Shown in pieces: positions 27,436 to 39,687 of a DNA stretch of 60,133 nucleotides; the stretch's first letter is position 1; every line of letters starts with the position of its first letter. The notes under the pieces are model-generated. The model was not told the origin of the DNA, ran no database searches, and saw only the letters and a list, made by a program, of their open reading frames with translations. Source of the stretch: Streptomyces varsoviensis (GTDB lineage: Bacteria > Actinomycetota > Actinomycetes > Streptomycetales > Streptomycetaceae); NCBI RefSeq assembly GCF_000718635.1, contig NZ_JOBF01000032.1, positions 1 through 60,133 on the forward strand, in the 5' to 3' direction. The position numbers and the translations under genes are program-made.

Positions 27436-28404
27436 TCAGAAGGCGCAGACGTACATGATCACGATGTTGCAGACGAGCAGCGCGCCGGCGGTGGGCAGTT
27501 GGGCCTTGATGGGCCCGTACTGATCCTTGAGTTCCAGGAGCGCGGCCGGTACGACGTTGAAGTTGGCGGCCATGGGTGTGGCCAGTGTGCCGCAGAATCC
27601 GCAGAGCATGCCGATGGCGAGGATGATGGCGGGTTCGCCGTGGGCCTGCTCGACCAGTACGGGCCAGCCGACGGCCGCGGTCATCACGGGGAAGGCGGCG
27701 AAGCCGTTGCCCATGACCACGGTGAACAGGAACATGCCCGCGCAGTAGACGATGACGGCGATGAGCACCGACCCGTCGGGCAGCACCGACTTGGTGATCT
27801 TCCCGACCTGCTCGCCGACGCCCGAGACCGAGAAGATGGTGCCGAGGGTGGCCAGCAACTGCGGCAGCAGCATCGCCCAGCCCATCGCCTCCAGCATGGA
27901 GCGGCCGGCGTGCATGGGGGTTGAGATCTTCTTCTCGCGCATCATCATCATGGCGACGGCGAGCGCGACGACGGCGCCGATGCCGAGCCCGAGGATCGTC
28001 TCGCTGCCGGTCTGGAGGACCGGCTGGCCGCCGATGCGCAGCTTCTTGACGCCGACCGCGCAGATCAGGGCGACGACGGGGATGGTGAGGGCGGGGATGA
28101 AGATCTTGCTGCCGAGCCGGTCCGCGCTCGCGGCGCGCTCCTCGGCGGTGCTCGTACGGACCTTGCCGCGGCCGGTGAAGCCGAAGCCGGCGAGGCAGAC
28201 CATGACGAGGACGGCGACGCCGAGCGGTTCGGCCGGAGCCGACTTGTCGACGACCCAGGTGCTGTAGACGAAGCCGAGGCCGAGCAGGCCCCAGAAGGCG
28301 GCGGTGCCGAAGCGCTTGGGGTTGGTGCGGTCGGTGGCCATCTGGGCGGCCATCACCAGGAAGATCGCGCCGACCAGCCAGTAGAACCATTCTGCCTTGA
28401 TCAC
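27436..28404 (-). CDS. DUF979 membrane protein, probable 5-oxoproline permease subunit
   Basis: A 322-residue protein with about nine hydrophobic segments, of the DUF979 family. Its GTG start (28404) overlaps the DUF969 stop as GTGA, so the two are made together. DUF969 and DUF979 pairs occur beside pcp and 5-oxoprolinase genes in many bacteria and have been proposed to transport 5-oxoproline; that function is context-based. Here the pair stands between pcp and a GntR gene in exactly that setting. Confidence 0.85.
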   Translation of the reverse strand: MIKAEWFYWLVGAIFLVMAAQMATDRTNPKRFGTAAFWGLLGLGFVYSTWVVDKSAPAEPLGVAVLVMVCLAGFGFTGRGKVRTSTAEERAASADRLGSKIFIPALTIPVVALICAVGVKKLRIGGQPVLQTGSETILGLGIGAVVALAVAMMMMREKKISTPMHAGRSMLEAMGWAMLLPQLLATLGTIFSVSGVGEQVGKITKSVLPDGSVLIAVIVYCAGMFLFTVVMGNGFAAFPVMTAAVGWPVLVEQAHGEPAIILAIGMLCGFCGTLATPMAANFNVVPAALLELKDQYGPIKAQLPTAGALLVCNIVIMYVCAF

Positions 28405-29156
28405 TTGGTGGTCCCCCGTGCGCTGTTCTTGGGAGCCTTCTTCGCGGCGCCCTTGGTGCTGGTCGCGCCGCCGTCCTTGGCGGCCGGGGCGCTGAGTTCG
28501 CGCTCCAGTTGGCGGTCGAGGCGCAGCAGCCGGCCGCCGTGGATGACGAGCGCGCATATCGCGGTCGGGATGGCCCAGAGCGCGAGCTGCAGCGGTTCGA
28601 GGTGGGTGTGGTACGTGGTGTTGACGAACCCGGTGATCAGCAGGATCGAGCCGACCGCGAGGAAGACGTCCTCACCGAAGAAGAGCCCGACGTTGTCGGC
28701 GCTGGCGGCGAAGGAGCGCACCTTCTCGCGGGCCTTGTCGGTCAGCGGGCCGTTCTTGCGCTCGGTGGCGCCCTCGGCCATGGGGGCGGCGAGCGGGCGC
28801 ACCGTCTGGGCGTGGCCGAAGACGCTCTGCAGGCCGAGGGCCGCGGTGACCTGGCGCAGCAGCAGGTAGAGGGCGAGGAACCGGCCGGTGGTGAGCCCGG
28901 CGAAGCGGGTGATCAGCCGGCGGGCCTGCTCCTGGAGCCCGTAGCGCTCCAGGAGGCCGATGACCGGGAGGGTGATCGCGAAGATCGTCACGGCTCGGCT
29001 GGAGGCGAATCCGTCGCCGAAGGCGGCGATCACCTTCTGCGGCGAGAGGCCGCCGAGGAGGCCGGTGGCTATGCCCGCCACTCCGACGACCAACAGGGGG
29101 TTGCGTCTCGTGGCGAAGCCGATGATCACCACGAGGACGCCCAGCAGAACGATCAT
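28401..29156 (-). CDS. DUF969 membrane protein, probable 5-oxoproline permease subunit
   Basis: A 251-residue DUF969 protein with four to six hydrophobic segments and a Lys/Ala-rich cytoplasmic tail (GAAKKAPKNSARGTTK). ATG 29156 starts directly with a membrane helix (MIVLLGVLVVIIGF). It is the first gene of the minus-strand operon. The promoter with the built-in palindrome lies 57-86 bp upstream. It works with the overlapping DUF979 gene. Confidence 0.85.
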   Translation of the reverse strand: MIVLLGVLVVIIGFATRRNPLLVVGVAGIATGLLGGLSPQKVIAAFGDGFASSRAVTIFAITLPVIGLLERYGLQEQARRLITRFAGLTTGRFLALYLLLRQVTAALGLQSVFGHAQTVRPLAAPMAEGATERKNGPLTDKAREKVRSFAASADNVGLFFGEDVFLAVGSILLITGFVNTTYHTHLEPLQLALWAIPTAICALVIHGGRLLRLDRQLERELSAPAAKDGGATSTKGAAKKAPKNSARGTTK

Positions 29157-29212
29157 GCGCCCCGCCTTCCGCGTTCCAGGACCTCACCTGGAGCGTGAGG
29201 AGACTGTCCCGG

Positions 29213-29242
29213 AGGTTAGAGGATCGTTCAACGATCAGACAA
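29213..29242 (-). promoter_or_regulatory. Promoter and operator of the DUF969-DUF979-pcp operon
   Basis: On the minus strand TTGTCT (29237-29242), an 18-nt spacer and TAACCT (29213-29218) form a promoter. The spacer contains the perfect palindrome GATCGTTCAACGATC (29222-29236), abutting the -35. A protein bound here would block RNA polymerase. The same arrangement recurs at 30222-30251 for the divergent pxp operon. Confidence 0.75.
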
Positions 29243-29390
29243 GAGCTTGACATCCGGACTTTCTCGGCGGATCGTTTCGCCCTTCAACTCGCGCGGGGCG
29301 GCCTTCAGCACGCCGCGGCAACCGCCCCGGCTCGCCCCGGCAGCCCCGGGGACTCGTCCCCCACGAGCCCCCGGGAGTGCCTTCCGGCCC

Positions 29391-30107
29391 TCATCCCCCG
29401 GCGGGCACCTTGGCGGCGTAGGCGCCCGAGAGCTGCCGCAGTGAGTCCTCCAGGTAGCCGGTCAGCAGCCGCTCCGCCTCGGCGACGGCGCCCGCCTGGA
29501 GGGCCTCCAGGATGTGCCGGTTGCGCGAGAGGTAGGGCTCGTGGAAGCGGCGCGGGTCGTCCATCACGTGGAAGACCAGTCGGAGTTCGGCGAGGACGCC
29601 GCGCATCAGCTCGTCCGTCCGCGGGCTGCCGGCCAGCCCGACGAGCGCCTGGTGGAAGCGGATGTTGGCGGTGGACAGGTCCCGCCAGGCCCGGTCCTGG
29701 GCGGCCCGCTCCCCCGCGGCGACGGCGGCCATGACCGGGGCCAGCCGGTAGGGCGGCTCCCCGAGGCCGCGCACCGCCGCGCACTCCACGATCTCGCGCA
29801 CCCGGTAGATGTCGGCCAGGTCCTCGACCGTCACGACGCGGACGAAGACCCCGCGGTTGAGTTCGTGCACCAGCAGCCGCTCGTGCGTGAGCAGCCGGAA
29901 CGCCTCCCGGAGGGTGTTGCGCGAGACGCTCAGCGCGCCGCAGATGCTCTCCTCCGAGAGCCGTACACCGGGTGGGAAGTACCCGGAGGCGATCCGGTCG
30001 CGCAGTATGTCGGCGACCCGCTCCGCCGTGCTGAGCCGCCCCAGCAGTACCCGGTCGCCCTCCAGCCCGGAGACCTCGATGAGTCCCGGGTCGACCGCTT
30101 TCGCCAC
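29391..30107 (-). CDS. GntR-family (FadR/FCD) regulator of 5-oxoproline use
   Basis: A 238-residue repressor. The winged-helix DNA-binding part is at about 25-95 (AERVADILRDRIASGYFPPGVRLSE, then SVSRNTLREAFRLL). An all-helical FCD ligand domain follows, with the metal-site pattern NIRFHQALV and SRNRHILEAL. GTG 30107 was chosen with AGG upstream. It lies between two operons whose promoters carry the same palindrome, so it very probably binds them and responds to 5-oxoproline or a related acid. That ligand is inferred. Confidence 0.88.
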   Translation of the reverse strand: MAKAVDPGLIEVSGLEGDRVLLGRLSTAERVADILRDRIASGYFPPGVRLSEESICGALSVSRNTLREAFRLLTHERLLVHELNRGVFVRVVTVEDLADIYRVREIVECAAVRGLGEPPYRLAPVMAAVAAGERAAQDRAWRDLSTANIRFHQALVGLAGSPRTDELMRGVLAELRLVFHVMDDPRRFHEPYLSRNRHILEALQAGAVAEAERLLTGYLEDSLRQLSGAYAAKVPAGG

Positions 30108-30152
30108 GCCGTGCCTGCCTTTCGCCCCTGACGGGCCCCGGCCGGGGCCGCG

Positions 30153-30169
30153 TTGACGTCAGAAGTCAA
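30153..30169. promoter_or_regulatory. Inverted repeat upstream of the GntR gene
   Basis: TTGAC (30153-30157) and GTCAA (30165-30169) flank 7 nt, close to the GntR start. The sequence differs from the pxp operator. It could be part of the gntR promoter or a site for another regulator. Confidence 0.25.
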
Positions 30170-30221
30170 TCCCAGATCGAAGGTCGAGACAACCAGATCT
30201 CAAGCCAATACCCGACCCCTC

Positions 30222-30251
30222 TTGTCGAATCGTTCAACGATCCTCTAACTT
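30222..30251 (+). promoter_or_regulatory. Promoter and operator of the pxpABC operon
   Basis: TTGTCG (30222-30227), an 18-nt spacer and TAACTT (30246-30251). The spacer begins with AATCGTTCAACGATC (30228-30242), the same palindrome as at 29222-29236 with one change. The two promoters match over about 27 bp including flanks, in opposite orientation. The remaining 30108-30426 holds no other gene. Confidence 0.75.
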
Positions 30252-30426
30252 GACGGGAACGCCACTCGGCCCGGCTGCCATCCAGCGTCCTGCGACCTGA
30301 GGCCACCACGGACCCCCACCGCGGACACCCCTGCGCACCGCGTACGCGGCCATGGACAGCCATGGATCAGCCGTGCATACGGACCGGGCGGCCGCCCCCG
30401 ACCCGGCACCTCTGGAACGGACGCAC

Positions 30427-31191
30427 ATGACCGACCCGGTGATAGACCTCAACGCCGACCTCGGTGAGGGTTTCGGACGGTGGAGTCTCACCGACGACGA
30501 CAGCCTGCTCTCCGTCGTCACCAGCGCCAACGTCGCCTGCGGCTTCCACGCCGGCGATCCGAGCACCATGCGCCGGGTCTGCGACCTCGCCGCCGAGCGC
30601 GGCGTCGCCGTCGGCGCCCAGGTCTCCTACCGCGACCTGGCCGGATTCGGCCGGCGCTCCATGGACGTGCCGCCCGACGAACTCGCCGCCGAGATCGCCT
30701 ACCAGATCGGCGCGCTGGAGGTCTTCGCCCGCGCCGCCGGCGCCCGCGTCACCTACGTCAAGCCGCACGGCGCGCTCTACAACCGCTGCGTGCACGACGA
30801 GGAGCAGGCCGCCGCCGTCATCGAGGGGGTACGGCTCGCGGGCGGCCCGTACCCGGTGCTCGGCCTGCCGGGCTCCCGGCTCCACGAGGCCGCCGAGGAC
30901 GCGGGCCTGGACGTGGTCGCCGAGGCCTTCGCCGACCGCGCCTACACCGCGGCGGGCACCCTCGTGCCGCGCCGCGAGGCGGGCGCCGTGATCACCGACC
31001 CCGACGCGGTCGTCAAGCGCTCGGTGGCCCTGGCCCGCGAGGCCACGGTGACCTCGCTCGGCGGTGAGGTCGTGCGCGTACGGGCCCGGTCCCTGTGCCT
31101 GCACGGCGACACCCCCGGCGCCGCGGCCCTCGCCCGCCGGGTACGGGCCGAACTGGAGGCCGCGGGCGTGCGCGTGGCGGCCTTCGCGTGA
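30427..31191 (+). CDS. pxpA: 5-oxoprolinase subunit A (LamB/YcsF family)
   Basis: A 254-residue subunit of the bacterial ATP-dependent 5-oxoprolinase, which opens 5-oxoproline to glutamate. Family motifs are DLNADLGEGFGRW at the start, SANVACGFHAGDP, YVKPHGALYN and the C-terminal LCLHGDTP. ATG 30427 lies about 175 bp after the operator-promoter. Its stop overlaps the next gene as GTGA, so pxpA, pxpB and pxpC are translationally coupled. Confidence 0.93.
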   Translation: MTDPVIDLNADLGEGFGRWSLTDDDSLLSVVTSANVACGFHAGDPSTMRRVCDLAAERGVAVGAQVSYRDLAGFGRRSMDVPPDELAAEIAYQIGALEVFARAAGARVTYVKPHGALYNRCVHDEEQAAAVIEGVRLAGGPYPVLGLPGSRLHEAAEDAGLDVVAEAFADRAYTAAGTLVPRREAGAVITDPDAVVKRSVALAREATVTSLGGEVVRVRARSLCLHGDTPGAAALARRVRAELEAAGVRVAAFA

Positions 31192-31808
31192 GGGCCCTGC
31201 CCGTCGGGGACGGCGCCCTGCTCGTCGAGCTGGACAGCGGCGCGGCCGCCGAGGCCCTCCACGCCGAACTGCTGCGCCGGGCCGCCGCGCACGAGCTGCC
31301 CCCCGTCCGCGAGATCGTCCCGGCCGCGCGCACGGTGCTGCTCTCCGGCCTCGCCGACCCCGCCCGCCTCGCGGCGGAGCTGCCCACCTGGACCGTCCCG
31401 CCGCTCGCCGGCGACCGGGGCGGCGCCCTGGACATCGCGGTCCGCTACGACGGCCCCGACCTCGCCGACGTCGCCGCGTTGTGGGACACCTCCCCCGAAG
31501 GGGTCGTCCGCATCCTCTCCGAGACCGAGTTCCGCGTGGCGTTCTGCGGCTTCTCCCCCGGCTTCGGCTACCTCACCGGCCTGCCGCCCCGGTACCACGT
31601 GCCGCGCAGGGCCACCCCCAGGACGCGCGTCCCCGTCGGCTCCTTCGGCCTCGCGGGCCCGTACGCCGGGGTCTACCCCCGCTCCTCCCCCGGCGGCTGG
31701 CAGCTCGTGGGCTCCTCGGACGCCGTGCTGTGGGACCACTCGCGGGAGCCCGCGGCGCTCTTCGCGCCGGGCACCTCGGTCCGCTTCGTCCCGGAGGGCG
31801 CCCGATGA
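31188..31808 (+). CDS. pxpB: 5-oxoprolinase subunit B (KipI-like)
   Basis: A 206-residue KipI/PxpB protein. Motifs seen are FCGFSPGFGYLTGLP, then VPVGSFGLAG and the GGWQLVGSS stretch of the cyclophilin-like domain. GTG 31188 overlaps pxpA, and the stop overlaps pxpC as ATGA. In Bacillus the homologue was first seen as a kinase inhibitor, but beside PxpA and PxpC the metabolic role fits. Confidence 0.92.
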   Translation: MRALPVGDGALLVELDSGAAAEALHAELLRRAAAHELPPVREIVPAARTVLLSGLADPARLAAELPTWTVPPLAGDRGGALDIAVRYDGPDLADVAALWDTSPEGVVRILSETEFRVAFCGFSPGFGYLTGLPPRYHVPRRATPRTRVPVGSFGLAGPYAGVYPRSSPGGWQLVGSSDAVLWDHSREPAALFAPGTSVRFVPEGAR

Positions 31809-32691
31809 GCGATCGCGCGATCACGGTCGTACGGGCGGGTGCCCTCAGCACCGTGCAGGACCTGGGGCGGCCCGGCCACGCCCACCTGGGCGTCGGGCGC
31901 GCGGGCGCCCTCGACGAGCCCGCGCACCGGCTCGCCAACCGGCTCGTCGGCAACGGGCCCGAGGCGGCCACCGTGGAGACGACGCTGACGGGGTGCGCCG
32001 TACGGGCGCACGGCACCGTGACCGTCGCGGTCACCGGCGCGCCATGCCCGGTCACCGTGGACGGCCGCCCGGTGGCGTGGGGCGCGGCCGTGCGCGTACC
32101 GGACGGCTCCGTGCTCGACGTCGGCGCTCCCACCCACGGGCTCCGCGGCTATCTGGCGTTCTCCGGCGGCGTCGACGTGGAACCGGTGCTGGGCAGCCGC
32201 TCCACCGACGTCCTGTCCGGGCTCGGCCCGCCGCCGCTGGCCGACGGGGCCGTCCTCGCGCTCGGCGCGCCGCGCCCGGTGCCCGCGGGCCCGGACGCGG
32301 TGCCGTTCCCCGGCCCCGTACGCGAACTGGTGCTGCCGGTGCTGCTCGGCCCCCGCGACGACTGGTTCACCGACGCGGCCCTGCGCACCCTGGCCTCGGG
32401 CGGCTTCTCGGTGTCCGCGGCGAGCAACCGCATCGGGATGCGCACCGAGGGGCCGGCGCTGGAGCGGGCCAAGGAGGGCGAACTGCCCAGCGAGGGCATG
32501 GTGCTGGGGGCCGTGCAGGTGCCGCCGGACGGCCGGCCCGTGCTGTTCCTCGCCGACCACCCGACGACGGGCGGCTACCCCGTCGTGGGCGTCGTGCCGG
32601 AGCGCTGGCTGCCCGCCGCCGCCCAGGCGGTGCCGGGCACGCCCGTACGCTTCGTGCCCCGGCGGCCCCGGGCGGCGGCGGTCGCGCCGGG

Positions 32692-32707
<16 letters not shown>
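31805..32707 (+). CDS. pxpC: 5-oxoprolinase subunit C (KipA-like)
   Basis: A 300-residue biotin-dependent-carboxyltransferase-like (KipA) protein. Typical motifs are [41 protein letters not shown] and [15 protein letters not shown]. It is the last gene of the operon. Its end overlaps the end of the opposing 5-oxoprolinase gene by 16 bp, so antisense contact between the two transcripts is likely. Confidence 0.92.
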
Positions 32708-36288
<3,581 letters not shown>

Positions 36289-36382
36289 CCGGCCATTGTG
36301 GCAGCGTCGTTCGCGGTTGTGCGGGAGCGTTCCCGGCCGGTGCGGACGGGGTGCCCCGGGAGCGCCCCGATGGCCGGACCGG

Positions 36383-36402
36383 GCCCCGCGGAGCCCCGGG
36401 GC
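36383..36402 (-). terminator. Possible hairpin terminator after the HEAT-repeat gene
   Basis: GCCCCG (36383-36388) pairs with CGGGGC (36397-36402) across an 8-nt loop, just after the stop at 36408 on the minus strand. The 119-bp gap 36289-36407 must also hold the 5-oxoprolinase promoter, which I cannot place. Confidence 0.3.
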
Positions 36403-36407
36403 GCCCG

Positions 36408-37835
36408 CTACACCGCGGGGGCGTCCGGCCCGATGCGGCTGCGTACCGCGGTCTGGACCTCGGCCTCCTCGGCCGGGTCCGCGGCGAGCCGCCGAAGCTG
36501 GTCGACGACGCGGTCGTCGGCGGTGGCGGCGTGCCGGGCGGCCAGTTCGCGGGTGGTCTCCTCGCAGTCCCACAGGCACTCGACGGCGAAGCCCGCCGCG
36601 AAGGAGGGGTCGGTGGCGGCGAGCGCGCGGGCCGCGCGGCCGCGCAGATGGGAGGAGGACGTCTCGCGGTAGACATGGCGCAGTACGGGCGCGGCGCAGC
36701 CGATGGAGAGGCGGCCGGCGCCGTCGACGAGGTCCCACAGGACCCCGGCGTCGGGGCCCTCGGTCCGTACGGTCCGGCGCAGCGCGGTCAGCACGGGGCC
36801 GGCGTCGTACTCGGCGCCCCGGCAGGCGAGCATTCCGGCCGCGGCGTCGCCGAGGGCGTCGGTGCGGTGCAGCCAGGCCCGGGCCCGTACCAGGGCGGCC
36901 GTGCTGCGCATCCGCTCGAACGCGGTGACGGCGGCGTCCGACACGAGGGCGCTGGGGTCCTCCACGGCGCTCTCGATGAGGTCGAGGGCGCGCGGGTCGT
37001 GGTGTTCGGCGAGGTAGCGCAGGGCGGTGGCGCGGGCGGCCTCGGGGCCGGCGAAGGCGGCCTCGATGATCTCCAGGCGGTCCTCGGGCCCGGCGACGGC
37101 GGTGAGGCAGCGGGTGGCGGGGACGTGGCGGTGCTGGGTCGGGTGCATGTCGAGGCCCGCCTGGGCCCATTCGAGGACTTCGCGGACGCTCCAGCCCGGC
37201 CCCGGGCCGGCCGGCCGCATCTGGCGTCGCCAGCGGTCGAAGGAGCCCTGTTCGCCGGCGGCGCGCACCCGGGCGGCCGTGCCCGGGGAGAGGGTGTCGT
37301 CCGCCCACAACCGCCAGGGGCGTGGCTCGAACGCGTCGCGTACGGCCGCGGTGAGGGCCGCGTCGCCGTCGGCGGTCCGCGGGAATCTGGCGAGAATCAG
37401 CTCGCCGAGGCCGGCCAGGCCCGTGTCGTCGTCGCGCAGGGCGAGTTCGTCGAGGGCCCAGGCCCAGCTCGTGCCCGTGGCGGCGTAGCGGCGCAGCAGC
37501 AGCAGCGCGTCGCGGCGGCCGTAGGAGGCGAGGTGGCCGAGGACGGAGAGGGCGAGGCCGGTGCGCTCCTCGCGCGGGTCGAGGAGGTCGTCGGGGTGGA
37601 AGAGGTGGTGTTCGATCGCGTCCAGGGGGCCGTCGAGCTCCATGTGGAGGCGGGCGTAGTAGAGCGAGCGGTTCTCGACCTGCCAGTCGCGCCTGGGGTC
37701 GCGGAGCACGCAGTGGTGCAGCGCGGCGAGCGCCTCGGCCCGCGGGGCCGCGAGGGCGTGCAGGGTCCCGTCGCCGCGGCCTCGCTGCAGGAGGCCGAGC
37801 AGGGTGCCGCTGGGCGCTATGTCTGGATCGAACAT
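36408..37835 (-). CDS. HEAT-repeat protein, actinobacterial conserved hypothetical
   Basis: A 475-residue, almost wholly helical protein with HEAT-like repeats ([21 protein letters not shown], then [23 protein letters not shown]). ATG 37835 begins [19 protein letters not shown], which I recall as the conserved start of streptomycete homologues; upstream in-frame sequence is low-complexity. No enzyme motif is visible. HEAT proteins usually act as binding scaffolds. The function is unknown. Confidence 0.75.
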   Translation of the reverse strand: MFDPDIAPSGTLLGLLQRGRGDGTLHALAAPRAEALAALHHCVLRDPRRDWQVENRSLYYARLHMELDGPLDAIEHHLFHPDDLLDPREERTGLALSVLGHLASYGRRDALLLLRRYAATGTSWAWALDELALRDDDTGLAGLGELILARFPRTADGDAALTAAVRDAFEPRPWRLWADDTLSPGTAARVRAAGEQGSFDRWRRQMRPAGPGPGWSVREVLEWAQAGLDMHPTQHRHVPATRCLTAVAGPEDRLEIIEAAFAGPEAARATALRYLAEHHDPRALDLIESAVEDPSALVSDAAVTAFERMRSTAALVRARAWLHRTDALGDAAAGMLACRGAEYDAGPVLTALRRTVRTEGPDAGVLWDLVDGAGRLSIGCAAPVLRHVYRETSSSHLRGRAARALAATDPSFAAGFAVECLWDCEETTRELAARHAATADDRVVDQLRRLAADPAEEAEVQTAVRSRIGPDAPAV

Positions 37836-38002
37836 GGGGTCAGCATCCGGTGCGGGGACTTCGGTGGCAACGGGATTTCCGTCGTCCGGCATTCTTGCCG
37901 GTGTCCGCCCGTCCTATGCCGGGTGAACAGTGCGGACCTCGGTGCTTCCGCGCGGCGCAGCCTACCCGGAGGAATGGATTCCGCCGAGTTCCGGCCAGCG
38001 CT

Positions 38003-38019
38003 CACCGGCCGAGCCGGTG
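38003..38019. promoter_or_regulatory. Inverted repeat in the leader of the PAS-SpoIIE gene
   Basis: CACCGGC (38003-38009), CGA, GCCGGTG (38013-38019) is a perfect 7-bp inverted repeat, followed at once by CATATG. It lies in the 322-bp divergent gap 37836-38157 and could be an operator or a stable RNA hairpin. No other gene was seen in the gap. Confidence 0.35.
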
Positions 38020-38157
38020 GCATATGTCAGAAGCACCACCGTATCGGGTAGTGCCAAATCCCTTACGCGGCGTCGCTCCCTGTGCAACAGTCGTTACCGG
38101 CCCACTTCGCCAGATCCGCCCGAGCCGGCCGCGCCGCGCGTCAATCGGAGTACGTAC

Positions 38158-39609
38158 ATGCCGTCCCCCCTCTTCGCGGACCGTTCCTCCGCCCAGCCGC
38201 CGGAGCGCGGCGCGGTGGACGCCCTCATCTCCCAGACCCGACGGCTCCGCGGCGGCGTGGACGCCGTCCGCCGGGAGGCCGCGGTGGACGAGGAGCAGCT
38301 CGACGACCCGCAGATCCGCTGGCAGCGCGCGCTGTGCGAGCTGGCCGTGCACCACCTCGACGACCTCGGCGCGCACCTCGGCCAACTGCGCGAAGGGGTG
38401 CCCGCCGAGCTGCTGGAGCCGGAGCCGTACCGCCCGCCGCTGCCCGCGGCCCCGCCCGAGCCGGAGCGCGGCTCGCTGCTCAAGCGCGTCGGCAGCGCCG
38501 AATGGAATCTGCTGACCGACGACGTGACCTGGTCCGAGGAGCTGTTCCAGATCTTCGGCCGCAGCCGCGCGGACGGCGCCCCGACCCTGGACGAGCTGCC
38601 CTCCTGCCTCCTCCCGGAGGATCAGGAGCTGCTGACGGCCAGGGTCACGGACTGCCTGGTGGACGGCAAGCCGATCGACGACGAGTTCCGCATCGTGCGC
38701 CCCGACGGCGGCCGGCGCACGGTGCACATGACCGGCGAGCCCGTGCTCGCCGCCGACGGCAGCACGGCGTCCATGTGGGCGGTGCTGCGCGACGTCAGCG
38801 AGCTCCGCCGCAGCGAGCGCGCGGTGCGCGAGAGCCGCGACTGTCTGCAGCGCCAGCGGCACATCGCGCGGACCGAGCACCGGCTCGCGGTCGAGTTGCA
38901 GGAGGCCGTGCTGCCGCCCTGGCGCGGCTCCCTGCGGCTCCCCCAGGGCGGCCCGGCCTCCCTCGACCTCGCCGGGCACTACCTCCCCTCCTCGACCAGC
39001 GCCCTGGTCGGCGGCGACTGGTTCGACGCGCTCCAGCTCCCCGACGGCCAGACGCTGCTCAGCGTCGGCGACCTCACCGGACACGGCGTGAGCGCCACCT
39101 CGGGCGTCGCCATGCTGCTCGGCGCCGTGCGCGGGATGGCCGTGTCCGGCGCCGCGCCCGGCGCCCTGATGGGCTGGCTCAACCAGATGCTCGACGCCTC
39201 CGCGCAGCCCGCCCTGGGCAGCGCGATCTGCTGCCGGTACGAGCCCGGCTCGCGCACCCTGTCCTGGTCCCAGGCCGGCCACCCCGCGCCGCTGCTGTTC
39301 CGCGACGGCGTGGGGCGCGCCCTCCGGCCGCCGGAGGGCGTGCTGCTCGGCGCGGTCTCCGGCGCGCGTTACGGGCAGGCCGAGGAGAAGCTGCTCCCCG
39401 GGGACCTGCTCGTGCTGCACACCGACGGGCTCTCCCCGCGCATGCCCGAGCTGGACGTGGAGCGGGGTCCGGAGCGACTGCTGGAGCTCGCGCCGCGGTT
39501 CGCCGCCGCCCGCGGCGCCCAGGAGTGCGTACGGGCCGTGGTGGAGGAGTTCGGCGGCGAGGAGCGGGAAGACGACGCCTGCGTGCTGATCGCGCGCGTC
39601 GGCCCCTGA
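38158..39609 (+). CDS. PAS domain PP2C/SpoIIE-type serine phosphatase
   Basis: A 483-residue regulator. A helical N-terminal part comes first, then a PAS domain (about residues 110-235: SAEWNLLTDDVTWSEELFQIFG). The SpoIIE-type phosphatase domain follows, with metal-binding GGDWFDA, SVGDLTGHG and HTDGL. Such proteins dephosphorylate anti-sigma-factor antagonists in stress signalling. No anti-sigma kinase or STAS gene adjoins, so the partner is elsewhere. ATG 38158 follows GGAG by seven bases. Confidence 0.88.
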   Translation: MPSPLFADRSSAQPPERGAVDALISQTRRLRGGVDAVRREAAVDEEQLDDPQIRWQRALCELAVHHLDDLGAHLGQLREGVPAELLEPEPYRPPLPAAPPEPERGSLLKRVGSAEWNLLTDDVTWSEELFQIFGRSRADGAPTLDELPSCLLPEDQELLTARVTDCLVDGKPIDDEFRIVRPDGGRRTVHMTGEPVLAADGSTASMWAVLRDVSELRRSERAVRESRDCLQRQRHIARTEHRLAVELQEAVLPPWRGSLRLPQGGPASLDLAGHYLPSSTSALVGGDWFDALQLPDGQTLLSVGDLTGHGVSATSGVAMLLGAVRGMAVSGAAPGALMGWLNQMLDASAQPALGSAICCRYEPGSRTLSWSQAGHPAPLLFRDGVGRALRPPEGVLLGAVSGARYGQAEEKLLPGDLLVLHTDGLSPRMPELDVERGPERLLELAPRFAAARGAQECVRAVVEEFGGEEREDDACVLIARVGP

Positions 39610-39627
39610 CACCGGCCCTGCGACGCC

Positions 39628-39653
39628 GGCCCGGCTGCAGAGGCGGCCGGGCC
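39628..39653. terminator. Terminator between convergent phosphatase and NsdA-like genes
   Basis: An 8-bp perfect stem, GGCCCGGC (39628-39635) with GCCGGGCC (39646-39653), loop 10 nt, lies in the 78-bp gap between two stops. Confidence 0.5.
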
Positions 39654-39687
39654 GCGGCAGGCGGGTTCCCGCGGTGCCGCCCGCCCC

